From Candidatus Homeothermus arabinoxylanisolvens (lineage in GTDB: Bacteria; Bacteroidota; Bacteroidia; Bacteroidales; Muribaculaceae), in NCBI GenBank assembly GCA_001689405.1, contig LUJO01000016.1, positions 1 through 64,000 on the forward strand: a DNA stretch of 64,000 nucleotides. The letters run 5' to 3'. Of the stretch, positions 10,501 to 19,416 are shown piece after piece. A model generated the notes under the pieces. That model searched no databases, was not told where the DNA came from, and was given only the letters and a program-made list of their open reading frames with translations. The position numbers were made by a program, and so were the translations under genes. Numbering within the stretch: position 1 is the first letter of the stretch; the number at the start of each line of letters is the position of its first letter.

Positions 10501-10830
10501 ACCACTATTCCGACTATAGCGTCTAAGCGTCAGAACAAGAACGACTCCAAGCTCACCTACGCCTACAACGCCTACAACTACTCTACCGAGCGCATAGCCA
10601 AGGGCGACTTCATACGTATGAAAGAGATATCCGTAAACTATGACTTCCCCCAGAAGGTATTGTCAGCTTTACGCCTTTCTCGCCTTAGTGCTAAACTTCA
10701 GGCTACCAATATGTTCCTGATTTACGCCGACAAGAAGCTCAACGGACAGGATCCCGAGTTCTTCAACACCGGTGGTGTGGCCGCTCCTACTCCCAAGCAG
10801 TTCACACTTACGATTAACTTAGGTTTCTAA
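7513..10830 (+). CDS. SusC/RagA-family TonB-dependent outer-membrane transporter
   Basis: An 1105-residue TonB-linked importer that would pull a bound polymer or peptide across the outer membrane with its SusD lid. Order of parts: signal peptide (1-20, ending GLFAQ); carboxypeptidase-regulatory-like domain (about 22-95, VTGVVLSASDDEPLIGATV); TonB box region ELDEVVVTG (about 100); plug domain with IRVRGATSIYGSSKPLWVVDG and SFDILKDGSATSIYGARA; then a 22-strand barrel to a terminal Phe (TLTINLGF). Length is typical. It leads a five-gene plus-strand operon with gaps of 12-43 bp. The substrate cannot be read from the protein, but the partner genes suggest a peptide or glycoprotein rather than a plain polysaccharide. 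Confidence 0.96.
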   Translation: MEKRLLLLLSGLIIGIGLFAQVKVTGVVLSASDDEPLIGATVSVKGTKTAVATDLDGKFTITAPSTNSQLEVKYVGMKTVTVKVQGTPMRIVMESSTQELDEVVVTGMQKMDKRLFTGAATKVDAQQARISGMADISRSLEGRAAGVSVQNVSGTFGTAPKIRVRGATSIYGSSKPLWVVDGVIMEDVLEVSADELSSGNAETLISSAIAGLNADDIESFDILKDGSATSIYGARAMAGVIVVTTKKGTAGRNSINYTGEFTMRLKPSYSTFNIMNSQDQMDLYQELAKKGYLNYAEIANASSSGVYGKMYQLLSEYDATTGQFGLPNTPEARAAYLRAAEYRNTDWFDELFSTSVMQTHSVSISSGTDKAQHYVSASAMYDPGWYKQSRIQRYTANLNSTFNISDKVSVNLISNASFRKQRAPGTLGSDIDMVSGEVKRDFDINPYSYSMNTSRTLDAREFYTRNYAPFNILHELKNNYMQLGVNDFRLTGLLTYKPIRKVELSLLGGVQKTATQQEHFITDDSNQAQAYRAMPTSAIRDKNPLLYTDPDNIYALPITILPNGGIYERADRDMFKWDIRAAARYNDVFNEDHIVNLYAGMETNSVDRHSTWFRGWGMQYSMGEVPNYAYQAFKRGQEENSPYYSLTNAHQRSVAFFGNVTYSYKSRYTFNGTLRYEGTNQLGKSRSSRWLPTWNVSGSWNMHNESWFERFVPTWSHMTLRASYSLTGDRPSVSNAYSIIMATNPWRPFAGVGESSLYIADLANGSLTYEKKHELNLGLSTGVLDNRINLEFDWYKRNNFDLIGVATTQGIGGQITKLGNIAEMKSHGVELSLTTRNIVTRDFSWTTNFIYSYNKNEVTKLETSKRMFDLISGNGFAQEGYPVRSLFSIPFKGLNEEGIPTFLDQDGNISTTGIYFQTSDPEKLKFLEYSGSVDPTDIGSFGNIFRYKGLTLNVYITYSFGNVIRLDPVFRNEYDDLVATPKEFKNRWGVAGDENRTTIPTIASKRQNKNDSKLTYAYNAYNYSTERIAKGDFIRMKEISVNYDFPQKVLSALRLSRLSAKLQATNMFLIYADKKLNGQDPEFFNTGGVAAPTPKQFTLTINLGF

Positions 10831-10851
10831 AACAAGAAAGAGATTATTGAT

Positions 10852-12441
10852 ATGAAAAGATATATGAAATATGCTTCCGTGCTTGCTTTGGCTACGGTGA
10901 TTCTGACTGGTTGCGATGACTTCCTTGACACTATGCCCGACAACAGGGCCACTCTTGATAGTGAAGAGAAGATCAAGGCGATGCTTACGTCATCTTATAA
11001 TGAAAATGACTACATTGTTGTCGCAGAGCTGTCATCGGACAATACCGACGACATCGGTGCGAACAATCCTTACTCCACACGTTTCTATGACCAGTGCTAT
11101 GGCTGGATCGACGAGACCGAAAAAGACAATGAATCGCTTGAAAACTTCTGGTCAGGCGCCTATATAGCTATAGCCTCGGCCAATGAAGCGTTGGCGGCTA
11201 TCGACAAAGCCACTCCGTCTGCAATTATCGACGAGTGCCGCGGCGAAGCCCTTATAAGCCGTGCCTACAATCACTTCATGCTTGCCTGCATGTTCTGCAA
11301 GCCGTGGACTCAGAATGCGGCCGCCGATCTCGGACTCCCGTATATGGAGGCTGCCGAGACCGAGCTTATGCCTAAGTATGAGCGCGGCAATCTTGCCGAC
11401 TTCTACAAGAAGATTGAGGCCGACATCGAGGAAGGCCTCAAGTATATAGGCGACTCTCACTACAGTGTGCCCAAGTATCACTTCAATGTCAAGGCCGCAT
11501 ACGCTTTTGCCGCTCGTTATTATCTCTATACCGAACAGTGGGAGAAAGCTGTTACCTACGCTACCAAGTGTCTCGGCTCGCAGCCTTCGACCATGCTCCG
11601 CGACTGGAAGTCGATAGCTGCCATGACCCAGAGTCTCAGCGCAGTCTCAAACGAGTACATCAATGCGTCATCCAACGCAAACCTGCTCATGCTTACAGCC
11701 TACTCTTCGATGGGTGTGATATGGTCGAGCTGGTCACTTCGTTCGGGTGGATGCAAGCGTTACAGCCACTGCAAATATATTGCCGATAATGAAGACATGA
11801 GGGCAAGAAATATATATGGCACCTACAGTCAACTGTGGCACCAGCCCAAGGTTTATCAGGGTTCGGGCTTGGACCGTACGATATTCTGGAAGTATGACAA
11901 CCTCTTTGAGTACACTGACCCCGTGGCCCAAACCGGTTTTCGTCGTGCCGTGTATCCGGCCTTTACTTCCGATGAGGCTCTGCTTAACCGTGCCGAGGCT
12001 TACATAATGCTTAAGCGCTACGATGAGGCTGCAGCCGATCTTACCACTTGGATGCAGAACTTCACCAAGAGCACCAAAGTCTTGACTCCCGACAATATTC
12101 AGGAGTTCTATAAGGATATCAAGTACTGCTACGACGATGAGACCGGTCTTCAGTCGACTATCAAGAAGCACCTCAACCCCGCTTTTGCCATCGATGCAGA
12201 GGGTTCGGTTCAGGAGTGCATGCTCCAGTGTATGCTAGGCTTCCGCCGTCTTGAGACAATGCATGCCGGTATACGTTGGTTTGACATCAAGCGCTATGGC
12301 ATCGAGATTGTGCGCCGCACTCTTAATGCTGCCGGCCAGCCCGAGACCCGTACCGACTTCCTAAGCAAGGATGATCCCCGCCGTGCTCACCAGATACCGC
12401 AGAAGGTGCGCGACGCAGGTTTTGAGGCCAATCCCCGTTAA
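10852..12441 (+). CDS. SusD/RagB-family nutrient-binding outer-membrane lipoprotein
   Basis: A 529-residue SusD-like lipoprotein, the surface lid of the SusC transporter. The lipobox ILTGC gives the acylated Cys at residue 21, followed by DDFLDTMPDNRATLDSEE, the usual SusD start. TPR-like helices follow (FWSGAYIAIASANEALAAID, then ISRAYNHFMLACMF), with SDEALLNRAEAYIMLKRYDEA near residue 375 and the RRLETMHAGIRWFDIKRYGIEI block typical of the C-terminal half. It lies 21 bp after susC. Confidence 0.95.
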   Translation: MKRYMKYASVLALATVILTGCDDFLDTMPDNRATLDSEEKIKAMLTSSYNENDYIVVAELSSDNTDDIGANNPYSTRFYDQCYGWIDETEKDNESLENFWSGAYIAIASANEALAAIDKATPSAIIDECRGEALISRAYNHFMLACMFCKPWTQNAAADLGLPYMEAAETELMPKYERGNLADFYKKIEADIEEGLKYIGDSHYSVPKYHFNVKAAYAFAARYYLYTEQWEKAVTYATKCLGSQPSTMLRDWKSIAAMTQSLSAVSNEYINASSNANLLMLTAYSSMGVIWSSWSLRSGGCKRYSHCKYIADNEDMRARNIYGTYSQLWHQPKVYQGSGLDRTIFWKYDNLFEYTDPVAQTGFRRAVYPAFTSDEALLNRAEAYIMLKRYDEAAADLTTWMQNFTKSTKVLTPDNIQEFYKDIKYCYDDETGLQSTIKKHLNPAFAIDAEGSVQECMLQCMLGFRRLETMHAGIRWFDIKRYGIEIVRRTLNAAGQPETRTDFLSKDDPRRAHQIPQKVRDAGFEANPR

Positions 12442-12484
12442 TCGATACACTAAGTTTTTGACAAAGTATTAAAGAAATATTATA

Positions 12485-13387
12485 ATGAAAACAAGTAAAA
12501 TATTAAGCGTAGCGCTGTTGGCGGTGTCGGCTGCGGTTTTTACCGGATGCTCGTCTGATGACCCCGATACAAGCGTCAGCGTCATCACGCCCGACAATAC
12601 CGATCCTACAGAGCTTGACACTTGGCTGCTCGCCAACTTCAACAAGCCCTACAATATCGACTTCAAGTATCGCTACGAGGATATAGAGGGCGACTTCGAC
12701 TACTATCTTGTGCCGGCCCGCTACGAAGATGCGGTGGTTATGGCTCATCTTGTGAAGTATCTTTGTGTCGAGACCTATAACGAGGTGGCCGGCACCGATT
12801 TCACTTGCCGTTACTTCCCCAAGATGTTCTATACTGTAGGTGAATGGGAGTACCGCAATAACGGTACATTTATTCTCGGTACAGCCGAAGGCGGCCGCAA
12901 GATATTCCTTGCCGGTCTGAACTATCTGTCGAAATATCTCGGCAATGCCGCTCAGCTCAACCACTATTACTTCAAGACCATCCACCACGAGTTCACCCAC
13001 ATCCTCAATCAGACCAAGTCTATCCCGGCCGACTTCCAGTTGGTGACAGGTTCGGGCTATGTGGCCGATATGTGGAGTGAGGAGCCGTTTGACACCGACT
13101 ATCTTGAGAACGGATTTATATCGGCTTATTCACAGCACTCCTATCAGGAGGACTTCGCCGAGATGATGTCGATATACGTGACCAACAGCACGGAGGCATG
13201 GAACGACATGCTGGCCGAGGCTCCGTCATCGAGTCGTGCGCTGATACTGCAGAAACTCGACATAGTGCGCACCTACATGCAGGAGCAGTTCAATATAGAC
13301 ATGGATGAGCTTCGCGCCGCTCTCCAGCGCCGTCAGAACGACGTGGTCACCGGCAAGGTCGATCTTTCCGATTTAACAGTGGATTAA
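12485..13387 (+). CDS. Substrate-import-associated zinc metallohydrolase lipoprotein
   Basis: A 300-residue lipoprotein (lipobox FTGC, Cys near residue 22) with the gluzincin-like motif H168-E169-F-T-H172. E226 in the later DFAEM segment is a candidate third zinc ligand. This pattern and its place after SusC/SusD match the family named for association with substrate import (Peptidase_Mx-type). It is probably exposed at the surface or in the periplasm and would trim peptides or protein moieties for the neighbouring transporter. That function is inferred from the motif and context. Confidence 0.85.
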   Translation: MKTSKILSVALLAVSAAVFTGCSSDDPDTSVSVITPDNTDPTELDTWLLANFNKPYNIDFKYRYEDIEGDFDYYLVPARYEDAVVMAHLVKYLCVETYNEVAGTDFTCRYFPKMFYTVGEWEYRNNGTFILGTAEGGRKIFLAGLNYLSKYLGNAAQLNHYYFKTIHHEFTHILNQTKSIPADFQLVTGSGYVADMWSEEPFDTDYLENGFISAYSQHSYQEDFAEMMSIYVTNSTEAWNDMLAEAPSSSRALILQKLDIVRTYMQEQFNIDMDELRAALQRRQNDVVTGKVDLSDLTVD

Positions 13388-13407
13388 CCGATTAAATTAA
13401 CGAAATT

Positions 13408-14700
13408 ATGAAATTTTACAAAATATTACCGGCTTTGCTTGTAGTCGCATCGGCTACTTTGCTACAGTCCTGCCTTAAGGATCAGGATGACATATTCGAT
13501 GAGCCGACGTCGCTTCGTGTTCAGGAAGTTCTTGACAATACCAAGAAAGTGCTTACAAGCGCCGACAACGGGTGGCTCTTTGAGTACTATCCCGACCGTA
13601 ATATAAGTTATGGAGGTTATGTATATACGGTGAAGTTTGACGAGGCAGAGGCCACGGTAGGTTGCGAGCTCGCTCCGGGCGTCTTTGAATCGAGCCTTTA
13701 CAAGATGACTTCCGACAATGGTCCTACACTGACTTTTGACTCTTACAACACTCTCATGCACTTCTTCTCGACACCTTCGTCGGGTAACTATCAGGCTTAT
13801 GACGGTGACTTTGAGTTTGCCATAATGGACGTTACCGACGATGTGATAAAACTTCGCGGAAAGCGTACCGGCAACATCATGTATATGCGTCGTCTCGACA
13901 GCGATGCCGCGCAGTATATCGATGCTGTGGCTACTATGTCAGACAACATGTTCCTGACTTCGGCCTCCGGTACAGTCGGTTCTGCCGCCGTTGAAGCGGG
14001 CATAGACCTCGACGTGCGCTACATGGAGATTGCTTGGGGCGAGGGTGATGACCAGTATGATGGAAATTATTTCCTGCCGACTCCCTCCGGTATCCGCTTT
14101 ATGGCTCCGGTGAAGGTAGGCGATGCCACCATAGAGGAGCTTGCCTATGACATGGAGAACATGTCTTACAGCGGTACTGACTCCAAAGGCAATGCCGTGG
14201 CCCTTGCAGGTACCCTGCCGGCTACTTATTCCAAGTTCGAAGAGTTTGAAGGCGAGTATAAGTGGTATTACTACAACGGATTGCGCTCAATGGATGTGAC
14301 TCTTGTTCCCGACAAGGACAACAACCGTTACCTGATTAAAGGTATGAATCCCAATTTTGACGTTGTGGCCAAGTACAGCAAGTCGCGCGGTTCATTGGAA
14401 ATCAACTCGCAGATTGTAGCCACTTCCGGTTCTACGATAATCTATCTGTGCTGTTGGGATCTTGCCGGCGGAGGTGATCTGACCGGAGCGGAAGAAGCCG
14501 GTGTTTATCTTGTAAAGGATGAGGAAACTCCCGGAACCTACAATTTCGAGCCTAACAGCTATACTGATGTCGTTACCGACTCGTTTATCCTGTGGGCTAC
14601 TACATCTACTATCAACAAGGGAGATCAGGCAAAGGCTCCGTGGACTTTTACAGGCGGTACGGCTCAGATGGCTTATCTGTCACATATAGTTAAAAAGTAA
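13408..14700 (+). CDS. DUF4302 lipoprotein
   Basis: A 430-residue lipoprotein (LLQSC, Cys at 22). The opening after the lipid anchor (FDEPTSLRVQEVLDNTKKVL, then NGWLFEYYPD) and the all-beta middle fit DUF4302, a family of unknown function that often sits next to the zinc metallohydrolase of SusCD loci. It is likely a surface-exposed accessory binding protein. Spacing to its neighbours is 20 bp and 12 bp, so it is in the operon. Confidence 0.8.
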   Translation: MKFYKILPALLVVASATLLQSCLKDQDDIFDEPTSLRVQEVLDNTKKVLTSADNGWLFEYYPDRNISYGGYVYTVKFDEAEATVGCELAPGVFESSLYKMTSDNGPTLTFDSYNTLMHFFSTPSSGNYQAYDGDFEFAIMDVTDDVIKLRGKRTGNIMYMRRLDSDAAQYIDAVATMSDNMFLTSASGTVGSAAVEAGIDLDVRYMEIAWGEGDDQYDGNYFLPTPSGIRFMAPVKVGDATIEELAYDMENMSYSGTDSKGNAVALAGTLPATYSKFEEFEGEYKWYYYNGLRSMDVTLVPDKDNNRYLIKGMNPNFDVVAKYSKSRGSLEINSQIVATSGSTIIYLCCWDLAGGGDLTGAEEAGVYLVKDEETPGTYNFEPNSYTDVVTDSFILWATTSTINKGDQAKAPWTFTGGTAQMAYLSHIVKK

Positions 14701-14712
14701 AATAACGCATAT

Positions 14713-15939
14713 ATGAAAAAGATATTCAATATATTGACAATCGCTTTCGTTGCCGCAGTCACTTTGACTGCGTGCAGCGACGATGATGACAAGTGGGTAG
14801 GCGACGGTACCTCTACATTGCAGGTGCTTAGCCGCGAGACCTCTTTCCCCGCCGCTGCTTCGCAGGGTACTATCGTGGTTGACACAACCGACCCCGTAAC
14901 TGTCACCTCCTCCGATCAGGGATGGGTGACTACTGCGGTGAGCGGTAATACCATATCGGTAAATGTTACGGAAAACCCTTCGCTTGAGAGCCGCGTGTCT
15001 ACACTGACTATAAAAGCCGGCGACAAGAAGACTGAAATAAGCGTAATGCAGGCCGGACTTATATTTGACACGGGCGGTGTGCTCAACATCGGCTCGGGCG
15101 ACGCCGCCACTACGCTTACCTATCCTTTGAAAGCCAATGCCCCCGTAACGGTAACTACCGATGCCGACTGGTGCAAGGCTTCTGTTGAGGATGGTGCTCT
15201 CGTGGTGGCTTTTGACGAGAACACCACCGGCCATGTGCGCCGCTGCAACGTATTCTACAAAATCGGTACTATCGAGGATAAAATACCGGTTGCACAGTGC
15301 GACTTCGCCAAGGACATCGCCGGCCAGTGGGAATATTACTACTACAATGATAACGGTCAGCTTAAGGGCTTTTATGCCGATGTAGTGAAGAGCGGCTCAA
15401 AATATTATCTTGATTTGGGTGACGGCGATAAAGTACCCTTGACATTCAATGCCACTACCGGTACCTTGTCTATAAAAGGAGGTCAGTTTATACGCAGTTA
15501 TACATCCGGCAGCACAACATATCATCTGCATACGGTATTGTGGGATACCAAAGCAGGTTATCTTACATGGAACGCATCGGCCGGTCTTGCTGCTGAACTG
15601 ACCTATATGACTCTCCCTGACGGCACTCCCGTTACTGTCGGACTCTTTGAAGATGACGGTATGTGGGGCAGCTATACGGCCACAGCATTACGTCTTGAGA
15701 AATTTACATCCAAGACACTTAGCAGTACTGATCGTAAAGGCTCTTACTTTACATGTATACAGCCTTATATCCTTAAGGTTCATGATACTCCGGAAGCTGC
15801 TTCAGTGGCAACTTCACCGGCTATATCAGTTCCGGCCCGCAGCATGGTGTCTCCTATCCATATGGGCAAGGAGCTTGAAATCCGTAATGCAGAAAGAGTG
15901 GTGCGTGTTGACGCCACAACCGCACGCATAGTGCGCTGA
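14713..15939 (+). CDS. BACON-domain lipoprotein, last gene of the SusCD locus
   Basis: A 408-residue lipoprotein (LTACSDDDD, Cys at 21). Residues about 32-120 form a BACON-type Ig-like domain (SSDQGWVTTAVSGNTISVNV, ending TEISVMQAG), and about 125-200 look like a second one (TTDADWCKASVEDGALVVAF). The C-terminal half is beta-rich and unassigned. BACON domains occur in surface proteins of Bacteroidota and may bind mucin or carbohydrate. The gene is followed by an intrinsic terminator (15976-16010). Confidence 0.8.
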   Translation: MKKIFNILTIAFVAAVTLTACSDDDDKWVGDGTSTLQVLSRETSFPAAASQGTIVVDTTDPVTVTSSDQGWVTTAVSGNTISVNVTENPSLESRVSTLTIKAGDKKTEISVMQAGLIFDTGGVLNIGSGDAATTLTYPLKANAPVTVTTDADWCKASVEDGALVVAFDENTTGHVRRCNVFYKIGTIEDKIPVAQCDFAKDIAGQWEYYYYNDNGQLKGFYADVVKSGSKYYLDLGDGDKVPLTFNATTGTLSIKGGQFIRSYTSGSTTYHLHTVLWDTKAGYLTWNASAGLAAELTYMTLPDGTPVTVGLFEDDGMWGSYTATALRLEKFTSKTLSSTDRKGSYFTCIQPYILKVHDTPEAASVATSPAISVPARSMVSPIHMGKELEIRNAERVVRVDATTARIVR

Positions 15940-15975
15940 TACCCGGCTACAAAAACAGCTTTATACTACAGAACG

Positions 15976-16010
15976 GAGGGTGTACCTGTGAAGGCGCACC
16001 CTCTGGCTTT
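15976..16010 (+). terminator. Intrinsic terminator after the SusCD operon
   Basis: GAGGGTG (15976-15982) pairs with CACCCTC (15997-16003) around a 14-nt loop, followed by TGGCTTTTA. It lies 37 bp after the BACON gene stop. The T run is short. Confidence 0.55.
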
Positions 16011-16049
16011 TACGCCCCGTCTCCAAAACTCTATGCCACCAAAATGGTA

Positions 16050-16069
16050 GACGCCAGTACCACGGCGTC
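16050..16069. repeat. Short copy of the TACyAC-loop hairpin repeat
   Basis: GACGCC (16050-16055), loop AGTACCAC, GGCGTC (16064-16069). Same design as the hairpins at 6871-6892 and 43366-43387, with A-T in place of G-C at one stem position. The flanks (ggtag before, cggc-gcg after) resemble those at 43365-43388. Confidence 0.7.
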
Positions 16070-16091
16070 CGGCAGCGCCCCTCATGACTCC

Positions 16092-16134
16092 AATAAAAAC
16101 ACCCCCTGTCGCGCATCATCGCGGCAGGGGGTGT
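16092..16134 (-). terminator. Strong intrinsic terminator of carB
   Basis: A 15-bp stem (16099-16113 with 16120-16134; one G-U pair) closes a 6-nt loop. On the minus strand it is followed by TTTTTATT (16098-16091). It lies 20 bp beyond the carB stop codon. Confidence 0.9.
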
Positions 16135-16154
16135 CTATAGGTTGGGTCGGTACT

Positions 16155-19100
16155 TTACTTGTAGTCTTGCCACGGGGTGATGCCGATGGACTCGACGGGC
16201 TTGTTGAGGAATGCCTTTACGTAGGCTCCTGCAAGACGGGCGTTGGTCAGCAACGGTATGTTGTGGTCTATGGCCCAGCGGCGTATGCGGTAGCCGTTGG
16301 TGAGCTCGCGCTTGGTGTGATTTTTGGGTATGTTTATCACGAGGTCGACCTTGTGGCCGGCTATGATGTCGAGCACGTTCTCGCCCTCTTCGTCGGGCCA
16401 GCATACGGCGTGTGCCTCGATGCCGTTGTTGTTGAGGAACTTGGCCGTGCCTTCGGTGGCGTATATCTTGTAGCCGTGTTCATTGAGCTGACGGCAGGCG
16501 TCGAGCATGTCGACTTTGCCGCGCACATCGCCGGAGCTTACAAGCACGCCGGTCTGGGGCACATGGTGTCCGACCGATATCATGGCGTTCAGGAGCGCTT
16601 CGTCGAAGTCTTTGCCGAGGCATCCTACTTCGCCGGTCGATGACATGTCGACACCGAGTACCGGGTCGGCCTTGTGCAGACGTGCAAACGAGAACTGCGA
16701 GGCCTTGATGCCGATGTAGTCGATGTCAAATGTCGAGGTGTCGACTTTTTCGATCTTTTCGCCGAGCATGATGCGTGTGGCGGTCTCGATGAAGTTCTTT
16801 TTCAATACCTTGCTGACAAAGGGGAAGGAGCGTGAGGCGCGCAGGTTGCACTCGATGACTTTCACGTCGTTGTCTTTGGCGAGGTACTGGATGTTGAACG
16901 GACCCGATATGTTGAGCTCGCGGGCTATCTTGGCGCTGATGCGCTTGATGCGGCGCGCGGTGGCGAGGTAAATCTTCTGGGCGGGGAACACGAGGGTGGC
17001 GTCGCCGGAGTGTACACCGGCAAACTCGATGTGCTCCGATATGGCATATTCGACGATTTCGCCGTTGCGGGCTACGGCGTCAAACTCTATCTCCTTGGCG
17101 TTCTGCAGGAACTCCGACACTACGACGGGGTACTCTTTTGACACCTTGGCGGCCTGATCGAGGAAGCGGGTCATCTGCTCGTAGTCGTAGCATACGTTCA
17201 TGGCTGCGCCGGAGAGCACGTAGCTCGGACGGATGAGTACCGGGAAGCCTACTTCTTCTACAAACGACTCGATTTCATCAAGAGTGGTAAGCTCCTTCCA
17301 GCGGGGCTGGTCGATGCCAAGCTGGTCGAGCATGGCCGAGAACTTGTGGCGGTTTTCGGCACGGTCGATCGACACGGGCGATGTGCCGAGTATGGGCACG
17401 TGGCGACGGTGGAGCTTCATGGCGAGGTTGTTGGGTATCTGTCCGCCGACACTCACTATGACGCCTCGGGGAGCCTCAAGGTCTATGATGTCCATGACGC
17501 GCTCGAAGCTCAGCTCGTCGAAGTACAGGCGGTCGCACATGTCATAGTCGGTCGACACTGTCTCGGGGTTGTAGTTGATCATAATCGACTTGTAGCCGAG
17601 CTTGCGGCATGTGCTTGCAGCGTTGACCGAGCACCAGTCAAACTCAACGGAGCTGCCTATGCGGTATGCGCCGGAGCCGAGTACGACTATGTTGTTGCCG
17701 GCGTTCATGTCGTAGGGTATCGAGTTCTCGTCGGCGCCGTAAGTGACATAGAGGTAGTTGGTGAGGTCGGGGTATTCCGAGGCCACGGTGTTGATGCGGC
17801 GCACGCGGGGAGTCACTTCAAGAGACTTGCGGTGATTGCGCACGCGGAGTATTTCCGGCTCCATATTGCCCGACGGATTTTCGACGAAGCGTGCTATCTG
17901 GAAGTCGGAGAAGCCGAGGCGTTTGGCCTCTTTCAGAATATCTTTCGGAAGGTCCTCGATCTTGTTGTAGCCTTTGAGCACGGCGGCGTAGCGTACTATG
18001 TTGTTGAGGCGCTCGATAAACCAGCGGTCAATCTTGGTGAGCTCTTCGATGCGTTCTACCGTATAGCCCTCCTCAAGAGCCTGTGCTATAGCGAATATGC
18101 GCATGTCGGTGGGGTGTGACAGCGCCTTGTCAAGGTCGTCGAAGCGAATGTCGTTGTTGCCGACAAATCCGTGCATGCCCTGACCTATCATGCGCAGACC
18201 TTTCTGTATGATCTCTTCAAATGACTTGCCTATCGACATGATTTCGCCTACCGACTTCATCGACGAGCCTATCTCGCGGTCAACGCCGACAAACTTGGTG
18301 AGGTCCCAGCGGGGTATCTTTACAATCATGTAGTCGACCGACGGAGCCACGTAAGCCGAGTTGGGGGTGCCCATCTCGCCGATCTGGTCGAGGGTGTAGC
18401 CGATAGCGAGCTTGGCTGCCACGAAAGCCAGCGGGTAGCCCGACGCCTTCGATGCGAGGGCCGACGAGCGGCTGAGGCGCGCGTTGATCTCGATGATGCG
18501 GTAGTCGTTGGTCTCGGCGTTGAATGCATACTGGATGTTGCACTCGCCCACGATACCAATGTGGCGCACGACCTTTATGGCTATGTCTTCAAGCATCTTT
18601 ATCTGCTCTTTGGAGAGCGACACGATTGGAGCCACGACGATTGACTCGCCGGTATGTATGCCCAGCGGGTCGAAGTTCTCCATCGGCACTACGGTGAAGC
18701 AGTGGTCGTTGGCGTCGCGTATGACTTCAAACTCTATCTCTTTCCATCCTTTCAGCGACTCCTCGACAAGTATCTGCTTGGAGTAGGCGAGAGCGCTCTC
18801 GCAGTGTTTGGTAAACTCCTCGTCGTTGTTGCATATGCCCGAGCCGAGGCCGCCGAGCGCATAGCCCGAGCGTACCATGACGGGGTAGCCGATACGGTGG
18901 GCCACCTCTACGGCTGCGTCAAGGCTCTCCACCGCCTGCGACACCGGGGTCTTGACGTCAATCTCGTTGAGCTTTTTCACGAACAGATCGCGGTCCTCCG
19001 TTATCATGATGGCCTCTACCGAGGTGCCGAGCACCTTGACGTCGTACTTGTCAAGCACGCCGCTCAGGTAAAGCTCCGTACCGCAGTTCAGGGCCGTCTG

Positions 19101-19358
19101 TCCGCCGAAAGCGAGCAGTATGCCGTCGGGCCGTTCTTTCTTGATGACCTCTTCGACGAAGTACGGGGTGATGGGGAGGAAATAAACTTGATCGGCCACG
19201 CCTTCCGAAGTCTGGATAGTGGCGATGTTGGGGTTGATTAACACTGTTGAAATGCCCTCTTCGCGCAAGGCCTTCAGCGCTTGCGATCCCGAGTAGTCAA
19301 ATTCGCCCGCCTGCCCTATCTTAAGAGCGCCGGAGCCGAGAAGCAATACTTTTTTCAT
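16155..19358 (-). CDS. carB: Carbamoyl-phosphate synthase large subunit
   Basis: A 1067-residue protein (E. coli CarB has 1073) that makes carbamoyl phosphate from glutamine-derived ammonia, bicarbonate and two ATP for pyrimidine and arginine synthesis. Two homologous halves, each with an ATP-grasp domain, are visible: the first begins KVLLLGSGALKIGQAGEFDYSG and contains MVRSGYALGGLGSGI; the second begins near NNIVVLGSGAYRIGSSVEFDW and contains VLIRPSYVLSGAAMNV. A C-terminal methylglyoxal-synthase-like regulatory domain starts near residue 935 (VLVSSGDVRGKVDML). carA is not adjacent: the upstream neighbour is the divergent amt gene, and carB has its own promoter (19384-19416) and terminator (16092-16134). 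Confidence 0.97.
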   Translation of the reverse strand: MKKVLLLGSGALKIGQAGEFDYSGSQALKALREEGISTVLINPNIATIQTSEGVADQVYFLPITPYFVEEVIKKERPDGILLAFGGQTALNCGTELYLSGVLDKYDVKVLGTSVEAIMITEDRDLFVKKLNEIDVKTPVSQAVESLDAAVEVAHRIGYPVMVRSGYALGGLGSGICNNDEEFTKHCESALAYSKQILVEESLKGWKEIEFEVIRDANDHCFTVVPMENFDPLGIHTGESIVVAPIVSLSKEQIKMLEDIAIKVVRHIGIVGECNIQYAFNAETNDYRIIEINARLSRSSALASKASGYPLAFVAAKLAIGYTLDQIGEMGTPNSAYVAPSVDYMIVKIPRWDLTKFVGVDREIGSSMKSVGEIMSIGKSFEEIIQKGLRMIGQGMHGFVGNNDIRFDDLDKALSHPTDMRIFAIAQALEEGYTVERIEELTKIDRWFIERLNNIVRYAAVLKGYNKIEDLPKDILKEAKRLGFSDFQIARFVENPSGNMEPEILRVRNHRKSLEVTPRVRRINTVASEYPDLTNYLYVTYGADENSIPYDMNAGNNIVVLGSGAYRIGSSVEFDWCSVNAASTCRKLGYKSIMINYNPETVSTDYDMCDRLYFDELSFERVMDIIDLEAPRGVIVSVGGQIPNNLAMKLHRRHVPILGTSPVSIDRAENRHKFSAMLDQLGIDQPRWKELTTLDEIESFVEEVGFPVLIRPSYVLSGAAMNVCYDYEQMTRFLDQAAKVSKEYPVVVSEFLQNAKEIEFDAVARNGEIVEYAISEHIEFAGVHSGDATLVFPAQKIYLATARRIKRISAKIARELNISGPFNIQYLAKDNDVKVIECNLRASRSFPFVSKVLKKNFIETATRIMLGEKIEKVDTSTFDIDYIGIKASQFSFARLHKADPVLGVDMSSTGEVGCLGKDFDEALLNAMISVGHHVPQTGVLVSSGDVRGKVDMLDACRQLNEHGYKIYATEGTAKFLNNNGIEAHAVCWPDEEGENVLDIIAGHKVDLVINIPKNHTKRELTNGYRIRRWAIDHNIPLLTNARLAGAYVKAFLNKPVESIGITPWQDYK

Positions 19359-19383
19359 CTGTTTCCAAGAGTCGTAAGTTGTG

Positions 19384-19416
19384 CAAAGTTACGATTTTTT
19401 CCACTATCGGCCCAAA
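19384..19416 (-). promoter_or_regulatory. carB promoter, TTTG-N21-TAACTTTG
   Basis: On the minus strand TTTG (19416-19413) is followed after 21 nt by TAACTTTG (19391-19384), a full match to the Bacteroidota -33/-7 consensus. The expected start site leaves a leader of about 20 nt before the carB ATG. Confidence 0.8.
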
